Shown: piece by piece, positions 16,859-21,433 of the stretch | Position numbering within the stretch: position 1 is the first letter of the stretch | How the letters are laid out: each line of letters begins with the position of its first letter | From: an uncultured Butyricicoccus sp. | GTDB lineage: Bacteria > Bacillota > Clostridia > Oscillospirales > Butyricicoccaceae | DNA length: 21,433 nt | Assembly (NCBI GenBank): GCA_959018045.1 | Contig: CAUEJN010000015.1 | Coordinates: forward strand, 1 to 21,433 | Direction: 5' to 3' | Program-made: the position numbers and the translations under genes | Notes under the pieces: model-generated | Databases searched by the model: none | The model's input: only the letters and a program-made list of their open reading frames with translations | Told to the model about the DNA's origin: nothing

Positions 16859-16892
16859 AAAGAGCTGTCCCCCTGCGGACAGCTCTTTTTTT
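16859..16892 (+). terminator. Intrinsic terminator of the ABC importer operon
   Basis: AAGAGCTGTCC (16860-16870) pairs with GGACAGCTCTT (16877-16887), followed by TTTTT. A strong 11-bp stem that isolates the sigma locus from the importer. Confidence 0.92.
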
Positions 16893-16916
16893 ATTCTGCT
16901 ATTCTGCAAAAATTTT

Positions 16917-16943
16917 TGAAACGATTGCACCCTGCCAAACGTC
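16917..16943 (+). promoter_or_regulatory. ECF-type (autoregulatory) promoter
   Basis: TGAAAC (16917-16922), a 17-bp spacer and CGTC (16940-16943). This is the AAC...CGTC pattern recognised by SigW/SigM-type ECF sigma factors and usually drives the sigma gene itself. The predicted start is near 16950, leaving a leader of about 60 nt. No good sigma-A promoter is visible in the same gap. Confidence 0.65.
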
Positions 16944-17009
16944 TAATAGGCAGAAAACACAGTGGGCGAGAAAAACAGCCCGCCATTCTAAAATAAAAAA
17001 GGAGGGAGC

Positions 17010-17516
17010 ATGATGCACACCTCAGTAATTGACTTTGACACCTGCGGACAGCTGATTCACGCGTCACAGGATCAACTGTACCGTTTGGCTTATTGCTACG
17101 TCAAAAACGAGCATGACGCGCTGGATATCGTCGGTGAGGCGACCTATAAAGCTTTGGTTTCGCTGCATACCTTGCAGCGTGCCGACCAGTTTGACGCATG
17201 AATGACCAGTCTGGTCATTCATACCGCGCTGGACTGGCTGCGCAAGAATCGACGGCTGGTTCCGACCGAGCACGAAGTGCTGGACATCATCCCGGCACAC
17301 GAGCCAGACCTCACCCCGGAAGAACAAATGGACCTATACCGCTTGCTGGACAGTCTGCCGACCGAGGAACAAACATATCTGATTTTACACTATTTTGAAG
17401 AGCGCAGCTTTCCAGAGATGGCAGAGATCCTGTCCATGCCGGAAGCAAAGCTCAAATCCCGTTTTTACCGCATTTTGCACCGCCTGCGTGCACACTTGAA
17501 GGAGGAATCATTATGA
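17010..17516 (+). pseudogene. ECF-like sigma-70 factor interrupted by an in-frame TGA
   Basis: A single reading frame of 168 codons is continuous except for one TGA at 17199-17201 (codon 64). Before it, residues 1-63 hold sigma region 2.1-2.2 (DQLYRLAYCYVKNEHDALDIVGEATYKAL). After it come the rest of region 2 (VIHTALDWLRKNRR) and region 4 (LDSLPTEEQTYLILHYFEERSFPEMAEIL, then SRFYRILHRLRAHL). In the family this codon is usually Trp (F-x-x-W before the I-x-N/T-x-x-x-D-x-x-R segment), so TGG to TGA is the simplest reading. The ATG right after the TGA could restart translation. GGAGG is 4 nt before the first ATG and 7 nt before the second (17013), which is better spaced. The stop codon overlaps the anti-sigma start as ATGA. 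It could be a nonsense mutant, a sequence error, read-through or a split sigma. Confidence 0.75.
17198..17222. repeat. Perfect 25-bp palindrome over the in-frame TGA
   Basis: Arms ATGAATGACCAG (17198-17209) and CTGGTCATTCAT (17211-17222) are exact reverse complements around a single T. The TGA stop (17199-17201) and the following ATG (17202-17204) both lie in the left arm. In RNA this gives at least a 10-bp stem with a 5-base loop. It is embedded in the sigma region 2 coding sequence. Confidence 0.9.
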
Positions 17517-18373
17517 AACGCCAACAGCCCGAACGCTATCAGGATATCCCGATCCCGGACGCGCTGGGAGATGTCATTGACCGCGCAGCCGCACGCGCCA
17601 AGCACCAGCGCCGCCGCCGTCCGCTCGTGCGCACCGGTATCTGTGCCGCTGCCGCACTGTGCGTGCTGGCCGTGACCGCAAATTCGCCCCTGGCCGCACA
17701 GGCCGTACACATTCCGGTGCTGGGTACGGTCGTACAGATGCTGCACATCGGCAGCGGCGGCGTGCAGACCGACGGTCTGGCCGTCCATGCAGCAGGGGAG
17801 GGCAGCAAGGCCGACATCCTGTTCACCGAGACCGAGGGCAGCGCAGATTTCGCACCGTCCTACACGGCAAAGACCTATCGCGCACCGAACCGCGTGGTTC
17901 TGTCGCTCGGCGGCGTGCGCCTGGCCGACCGTCAGGCGGTCTGCGATACCCTGACCCAGACCGAAGGCGTGCGCGACGCATACTTTGCCATGGTGCTGGA
18001 CGACTCGGCCATGCAGCTGGTCATCGAACTGGAACCCGGCTATACGTATGAGATCACCGAGCGCGCCGAACCGGCCGGTTTGACCTTCACGTTCACCAAG
18101 GACGATACCCAGACCGATTCCGCACCGGTCTATTACCTGCGTACCGAGGCCATGCCCTACGGCGAGAGCCTTGGCATTGCGGCAGAACGCTTGTGGGGTA
18201 AGGAGATAACCCAGGTGCGTACCGAGGAGGGCAATTATATCGTGACCGTGGGCGAGTATCAGAGCGAGAGCGAGGCACAGAGCGCACTTGATGCCCTGAA
18301 CGCAGAACTCGGCGAAACCGGACTCACCATTGCCAGCAGCCTGCCCGACGAACGCCCGCACGACGCAGAGTAA
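17513..18373 (+). CDS. Membrane anti-sigma factor with AMIN-like and SPOR-like outer domains
   Basis: Protein of 286 residues that starts inside the sigma stop (ATGA overlap; AAGGAGG upstream), the usual arrangement for a sigma/anti-sigma pair. Residues 1-39 are a short basic cytosolic part (IPIPDALGDVIDRAAARA), 40-58 a single membrane helix, and 60-80 a segment ending HIPVLGTVVQML, as in DUF4179/RsiV-like anti-sigmas. Residues 121-195 (APNRVVLSLGGV, then MQLVIELEPGYTYEI and GLTFTF) resemble an AMIN domain. Residues 206-275 (VYYLRTEAM, then GNYIVTVGEYQSESEAQSALDAL) resemble a SPOR domain. Both domain types bind peptidoglycan in other proteins. I infer a cell-wall sensor that holds the sigma factor; the two outer domain calls are by pattern only. 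Confidence 0.72.
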   Translation: MKRQQPERYQDIPIPDALGDVIDRAAARAKHQRRRRPLVRTGICAAAALCVLAVTANSPLAAQAVHIPVLGTVVQMLHIGSGGVQTDGLAVHAAGEGSKADILFTETEGSADFAPSYTAKTYRAPNRVVLSLGGVRLADRQAVCDTLTQTEGVRDAYFAMVLDDSAMQLVIELEPGYTYEITERAEPAGLTFTFTKDDTQTDSAPVYYLRTEAMPYGESLGIAAERLWGKEITQVRTEEGNYIVTVGEYQSESEAQSALDALNAELGETGLTIASSLPDERPHDAE

Positions 18374-18517
18374 TCCCGCCCGCAGGCGACAAACGGGTCC
18401 GGGCCTGCGGCCCGGCGCGATCCAGCCGCGTAGGCTCGCCCGTCCAGGTGGAACCTGGTCGCATCCCGCAGGATGCGAAATCCCCTCTTGAAACCCGGTG
18501 TCCGCCCCGGGTTTCAA
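18374..18517 (+). repeat. Tandem-hairpin intergenic element carrying the dispersed repeat head, copy B
   Basis: It begins immediately after the anti-sigma stop with TCCCGCCCGCAGGCGA (18374-18389), identical to the head of the repeats at both ends of the window. Four hairpins follow in series: CCGGGCC/GGCCCGG (18399-18415), CCAGGT/ACCTGG (18444-18458), TCGCATCC/GGATGCGA (18459-18478) and TTGAAACCCGG/CCGGGTTTCAA (18488-18517). CCGCAGGC in the head can also pair with GCCTGCGG at 18403-18410. No protein-coding frame is supported here. It could be a 3'-end structure, a small RNA or a decayed repeat cluster. Confidence 0.7.
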
Positions 18518-18533
18518 TCTAAATAAACCCAAC

Positions 18534-18562
18534 AAAAAGACCGTCCCTTCGGACGGTCTTTT
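18534..18562. terminator. Bidirectional terminator between anti-sigma and metal ATPase genes
   Basis: AAAGACCGTCC (18536-18546), loop CTTC, GGACGGTCTTT (18551-18561). A's flank the left side and T's the right, so it can stop transcripts from both converging genes. It lies 8 bp from the ATPase stop. Confidence 0.9.
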
Positions 18563-18569
18563 CTTATAG

Positions 18570-20453
18570 TTATAGGTTTTTCACAAACAGCGTACGAATC
18601 GCATTGAGCACCGCCAGAATCATGACTCCAACATCGGCAAAGATCGCAAGCCACATGGTGACCAGACCCAGCGCACCGAGTACCAAACAGATCAGCTTAA
18701 CGCCAATCGCAAAAACAATGTTCTGATAGACAATGCGCAGACACTTGCGCGAAATCTTGACCGCCTTGACGATCTTGAGCGGGTCGTCGTCCATGAGTAC
18801 CACGTCTGCTGCCTCGATTGCCGCATCCGAACCCATGGACCCCATCGCAATGCCAATGTCAGCACGGGACAGCACTGGCGCGTCGTTGATGCCATCACCC
18901 ACAAAGGCCAGCTTGCCGCCGGCCGGCTTGTTTTGCAGCAGAAATTCGACCTTTTCTACCTTGTCTGCGGGTAGAAGCTCGCTGAATACCTCGTCGATGC
19001 CCAGCTCGTCAGCCACCTGACGGGCAACCGGGGCGATATCGCCGGTGAGCATGATGGTCTTTTGGATGCCTGCACGGTGCAGGTCGTGGATGGCTTGCTT
19101 GGAATGGGGCTTGATGACGTCGGAAATGACGATATGACCGGCATAGGCACCGTTTACCGCCATGTGAATGATGGTGCCAACGTGATGGCAGGGAATGAAG
19201 TCGATGCCGAGCCGCTTCATCAGCTTGTCATTGCCTGCGGCGACTTCCACACCGTCTACCTTGGCAATCACACCATTGCCACTGATTTCCTGAATGTCGG
19301 ATACCCGGCTGCGGTCGACCGGCTTGCCGTAGGCACGCTGCAGGCTGCGGCTGATGGGGTGAGAGGACGCGCTCTCCGCGAGAGCGGCCAATTCGAGCAG
19401 CTTTCCGTCCTCGAGTTTGTTGTGATGGATGCCGCTGACCTCAAACACACCCTGAGTGAGCGTGCCGGTCTTGTCAAACACAATGGTCTTGACCTGAGAC
19501 AGTGTCTCCAGATAGTTTGAGCCCTTGATGAGCACACCGGCATTGCTCGCGCCACCGATTCCGGCAAAAAAGCTCAGCGGAATGCTGATGACCAGCGCAC
19601 AGGGACAGCTGATAACCAGGAAGGTGAGCGCACGGTACAGCCAGTCACCCCAATCGGCAGGCAGGTCAAGCAGGAACATGCGCACCAGCGGGGGCAGAAT
19701 GAGCAGGGCGAGTGCACTGTAACAGACGGCAGGGGTGTAGACACGGGCAAAACGGGAGATAAACGCCTCAGAACGGGACTTGCGCGAACTGGCATTTTCC
19801 ACCAGATCGAGAATCTTGGACACGGTCGACGCTCCAAACTCACGGGTCGTGCGAATTTTGAGCACGCCGCTGAGGTTGATGCAGCCGCTGATGATCTCAT
19901 CCCCGGGGGAAGTCTCGCGGGGCAGGCTTTCGCCGGTCAGGGCGCTGGTGTCCAGCGTGGACGAGCCCTCGACGATCACGCCGTCGATCGGGACTTTCTC
20001 ACCCGGCTGCACGACGATGATCGTGCCGACTTCGACCTCGTCGGGGTCGACCTGCTCGAGTACACCGTCCTGTTCTATATTGGCGTAGTCCGGGCGAATG
20101 TCCATCAGCTGGCTGATGTTGCGGCGGCTCTTGCCGACCGCGTAGCTCTGGAACCACTCACCGACCTGATAGAACAGCATAACGCCGATGGCCTCGGTGT
20201 AGTCGCCGCTCCGGGTCAGCCCGAGCACGATTGCGCCCACGGTGGCGACCGCCATGAGGAAGTTTTCGTCGAAGGGCTGGCGGTTTTTAATGCCTTTCCC
20301 TGCCTTGATCAGGATATCATAGCCGATGATGGTGTAGGGGATCATATACAGGGCAAAGCGCACAAGGCCGCTTGCCGGGACAGACTGCAGCACCACCATG
20401 AGCACGGCGGCGATGAGGATGCGTATGAGCATCTTTTTTTGTTTTTTGTTCAT
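18570..20453 (-). CDS. zntA: Zn/Cd/Pb-type P1B ATPase without its own HMA domain
   Basis: Metal-exporting P-type ATPase of 627 residues in the cytoplasmic membrane. Landmarks: actuator TGES (173-176), membrane metal site CPC (283-285), phosphorylation motif DKTGT with Asp327, SSHP (363-366) with the P1B-specific His365, GDGINDAPVL, and DIGIAMG. Near the C-terminus Lys586 and Asp607 are 21 residues apart, the pair that marks zinc/cadmium/lead pumps, so copper is unlikely. The N-terminus begins directly with a hydrophobic helix; the usual N-terminal HMA metal-binding domain is missing and a separate HMA protein is encoded upstream. The start at 20453 has GGAGGAG 8 nt upstream. Symbol given by type; cadA would be equally fair. 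Confidence 0.92.
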   Translation of the reverse strand: MNKKQKKMLIRILIAAVLMVVLQSVPASGLVRFALYMIPYTIIGYDILIKAGKGIKNRQPFDENFLMAVATVGAIVLGLTRSGDYTEAIGVMLFYQVGEWFQSYAVGKSRRNISQLMDIRPDYANIEQDGVLEQVDPDEVEVGTIIVVQPGEKVPIDGVIVEGSSTLDTSALTGESLPRETSPGDEIISGCINLSGVLKIRTTREFGASTVSKILDLVENASSRKSRSEAFISRFARVYTPAVCYSALALLILPPLVRMFLLDLPADWGDWLYRALTFLVISCPCALVISIPLSFFAGIGGASNAGVLIKGSNYLETLSQVKTIVFDKTGTLTQGVFEVSGIHHNKLEDGKLLELAALAESASSHPISRSLQRAYGKPVDRSRVSDIQEISGNGVIAKVDGVEVAAGNDKLMKRLGIDFIPCHHVGTIIHMAVNGAYAGHIVISDVIKPHSKQAIHDLHRAGIQKTIMLTGDIAPVARQVADELGIDEVFSELLPADKVEKVEFLLQNKPAGGKLAFVGDGINDAPVLSRADIGIAMGSMGSDAAIEAADVVLMDDDPLKIVKAVKISRKCLRIVYQNIVFAIGVKLICLVLGALGLVTMWLAIFADVGVMILAVLNAIRTLFVKNL

Positions 20454-20477
20454 GGAAGATTCTCCTCCGCAAAGTGG

Positions 20478-20500
20478 ATTATATATGAATGACTGTTCAT
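20478..20500 (-). promoter_or_regulatory. Promoter -10 and ArsR-type operator of the metal ATPase gene
   Basis: On the minus strand TATAAT occupies 20483-20478. Just upstream, at 20485-20500, is the inverted repeat ATGAA/TTCAT with six bases between, giving TGAA-N6-TTCA (20486-20499). This is the SmtB/CzrA type of operator and would sit in the -35/-10 spacer. The -35 itself is weak. The leader would be under 20 nt before the ATPase start. Confidence 0.65.
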
Positions 20501-20514
20501 TTATTTATCTGAAA

Positions 20515-20558
20515 GAAAGCACTCCCGCAGCGGACAGACCGGTGAAAAGAGTGCTTTC
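20515..20558 (-). terminator. Hairpin terminator or attenuator between HMA and ATPase genes
   Basis: On the minus strand GAAAGCACTC (20558-20549) pairs perfectly with GAGTGCTTTC (20524-20515) around a 24-nt loop, then TTTC. The T run is short, so termination is probably partial. The ATPase gene then has its own promoter just downstream. Confidence 0.6.
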
Positions 20559-20577
20559 AATCAGACAGAATAGGAGA

Positions 20578-20796
20578 TCAGAGGAAGATTTCGCAGTCGT
20601 CCTCGACCTTTTTGCAGTTTTTGAGAACTTCCTGCATGACAGTCTTGGGGTTCTGACCGTCCTCGAACTCGACGATCATCTTGAGGGTCATAAAGTTGAC
20701 GGTTGCAGCCTTGACACCGAGGGTGTTGTTTGCGGCCTGCTCCATCTTATTGGCGCAATTTGCACAGTCAACGTCGATCTTGTATGTCTTTTTCAT
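20578..20796 (-). CDS. Stand-alone HMA-domain metal-binding protein
   Basis: Small cytosolic protein of 72 residues with a ferredoxin-like heavy-metal-associated fold: YKIDVDCANCANKMEQAANN carries the CxxC metal site (Cys11, Cys14), followed by VKAATVNFMTLKMIVEF. An aspartate precedes the site (DCANC), as in many zinc/cadmium HMA domains. Two extra cysteines lie near the C-terminus (Cys60, Cys68). The start at 20796 has AGAGGAG 8 nt upstream; the open frame continues 30 bp further without a ribosome site. It likely delivers metal to, or replaces, the missing N-terminal domain of the neighbouring ATPase. Confidence 0.88.
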   Translation of the reverse strand: MKKTYKIDVDCANCANKMEQAANNTLGVKAATVNFMTLKMIVEFEDGQNPKTVMQEVLKNCKKVEDDCEIFL

Positions 20797-20825
20797 GAAG
20801 GTAACTCCTCTCAAATACTTGAACA

Positions 20826-20884
20826 ATTAAACATATATTTAATCTTTGTGCTTTTATTATACCCGTGTGTTCCGGGAAAGTCAA
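20826..20884 (-). promoter_or_regulatory. Promoter and operator of the HMA gene
   Basis: On the minus strand TTGACT (20884-20879), a 17-bp spacer and TATAAT (20861-20856) form a strong sigma-A promoter starting near 20849. Just downstream, 20826-20843 is an inverted repeat ATTAAA/TTTAAT with six bases between (TAAA-N6-TTTA). This has the same layout as the TGAA-N6-TTCA site at the ATPase promoter. A repressor bound here would block initiation. Confidence 0.7.
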
Positions 20885-20956
20885 CAGGGAAGACAGGATT
20901 TTTTTCACCAAATTGCAGGACTGAAAAAGATGGTTCCGTTCGGTGGGGAAATGTGC

Positions 20957-20962
20957 TAAAAT
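20957..20962 (+). promoter_or_regulatory. Extended -10 promoter of the ArsR-family gene
   Basis: TAAAAT (20957-20962) preceded by TGC (20954-20956) makes an extended -10. The -35 region 17 bp upstream (TTCCGT) is poor. It is divergent from the HMA promoter, about 100 bp away. Confidence 0.55.
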
Positions 20963-20989
20963 AGGGATAAAGCAGGAGGAATACACCCT

Positions 20990-21367
20990 ATGTCAAAGAT
21001 TCAATTACCGCACGATCATGGTCAGAACGTAGAGGCCATGTTTGACCACATGCCGGGTTCGGATGCGTTTCAGATGGTATCCGATGTGTTCAAGCAGCTC
21101 GGTGACGGCAGCCGCCTGCGTATCTTCTGGATTTTATGCCATTGCGAGGAATGCGTGATGAACCTGTCCACACTGGTCGATATGAGCAGCCCGGCGGTGT
21201 CGCATCACTTGAAACAGCTCAAAGCCGGTGGCTTGGTTGTCAGTCGGAGAGAGGGAAAAGAGGTCTATTATAAGGCGGCGGATACGCGAGAAGCCGAACT
21301 GCTGCATCGTATGATCGAGACCCTGATTGAGGTGACTTGTCCGAAGTTGTGTACGCATGAACATTGA
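20990..21367 (+). CDS. ArsR/SmtB-family metal-sensing repressor
   Basis: Winged-helix repressor of 125 residues. The DNA-recognition helix is in SSPAVSHHLKQLKAGGLV (66-83), followed by the wing SRREGKEVYYKA (85-96). Possible metal ligands are Cys50, Cys52 and Cys55 near the third helix (LCHCEEC) and Cys117, Cys121, His123 and His125 at the C-terminus (CPKLCTHEH), plus His residues near the N-terminus. The D-x-H pair of CzrA-type alpha-5 sensors is not evident. It is divergent from the HMA and ATPase genes and very likely represses them through the TRAA-N6-TTYA sites. AGGAGG lies 10 nt upstream of the start. Confidence 0.9.
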   Translation: MSKIQLPHDHGQNVEAMFDHMPGSDAFQMVSDVFKQLGDGSRLRIFWILCHCEECVMNLSTLVDMSSPAVSHHLKQLKAGGLVVSRREGKEVYYKAADTREAELLHRMIETLIEVTCPKLCTHEH

Positions 21368-21379
21368 CGGACAATCTCA

Positions 21380-21433
21380 TCCCGCCCGCAGGCGAAATGA
21401 AGCTTTCGCCAGCCTTTCTCGAAAGGCTGCGGG
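21380..21433 (+). repeat. Dispersed palindromic repeat, copy C
   Basis: It begins 12 bp after the ArsR stop with TCCCGCCCGCAGGCGA, then a GGCGAAA/TTTCGCC hairpin and an AGCCTTTC/GAAAGGCT hairpin. CCCGCAG (21385-21391) can close the structure by pairing with CTGCGGG (21427-21433). It is inverted relative to copy A, with one mismatch over 49 bases, and runs to the window edge. It may also serve as the 3' end of the arsR transcript. Confidence 0.8.

Noticed and set aside
16087..16930. Minus-strand frames opposite the ABC ATPase gene
   Set aside because: Their positions and composition follow from the coding frame of the ATPase, whose motifs are complete.
17199..17201. UGA read as tryptophan by a changed genetic code
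   Set aside because: Several intact genes here end in TGA (for example pcrA, pstC and the WYL regulator) and use TGG for Trp, so the code is standard.
17199..17240. Selenocysteine insertion at the sigma TGA
   Set aside because: The stem begins inside the TGA rather than several bases after it, the family has Trp and not Cys at the site, and a sigma factor has no use for a redox residue there.
17198..17398. An ATG overlapping the TGA that opens a 66-codon frame in another phase
   Set aside because: The encoded peptide has no family likeness, while the sigma frame continues in the original phase.

Overview
This window looks like chromosomal DNA of a fairly GC-rich member of the Clostridia, possibly an Oscillospirales gut commensal. 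The evidence is the set of gene families: LL-diaminopimelate aminotransferase, a glutamine synthetase paired with an ANTAR antiterminator, and a TrpX-type ABC importer. Strong AGGAGG ribosome sites and sigma-A promoters add to this. The taxon is an inference from gene content only. I see no rRNA, tRNA, CRISPR array, insertion sequence or prophage.

Layout. Positions 1-5010 hold one minus-strand nitrogen operon, glnA - ANTAR regulator - pyrG - dapL. Its leader has a sigma-A promoter, a hexaloop hairpin of ANTAR-target type and an overlapping intrinsic terminator, so glutamine synthesis is probably controlled by antitermination by the operon's own second gene. Positions 5134-9670 hold the minus-strand phosphate uptake operon pstS-pstC-pstA-pstB-phoU, with promoter, candidate Pho-box repeats, an internal hairpin after pstS and a final terminator. 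Divergent from pstS are plus-strand units: a WYL-domain regulator, a GyrI-like/zinc-ribbon protein and a PcrA/UvrD helicase, each followed by a clear terminator. Positions 13950-16892 hold a three-gene ABC importer of the TrpX/ABC_sub_bind type.

Positions 16917-18373 hold an ECF-type sigma factor and membrane anti-sigma pair behind an ECF-like promoter. The sigma gene has an in-frame TGA exactly where the family usually has a tryptophan, and that TGA lies inside a perfect 25-bp palindrome. The anti-sigma's outer part resembles an AMIN domain followed by a SPOR domain, which suggests cell-wall sensing. Positions 18570-21367 hold a zinc/cadmium-type resistance locus: a P-type ATPase with no HMA domain of its own, a separate HMA metallochaperone, and a divergent ArsR repressor. 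Two operators of the form TRAA-N6-TTYA lie at the two minus-strand promoters.

A roughly 50-bp structured repeat lies at both ends of the window in inverted orientation (48 of 49 bases identical). Its first 16 bases recur directly after the anti-sigma stop codon. All three copies point the same way relative to the gene upstream of them, so this looks like a dispersed 3'-end element. The points most worth a second look are the sigma/palindrome/anti-sigma locus, the glnA leader switch and this repeat family.
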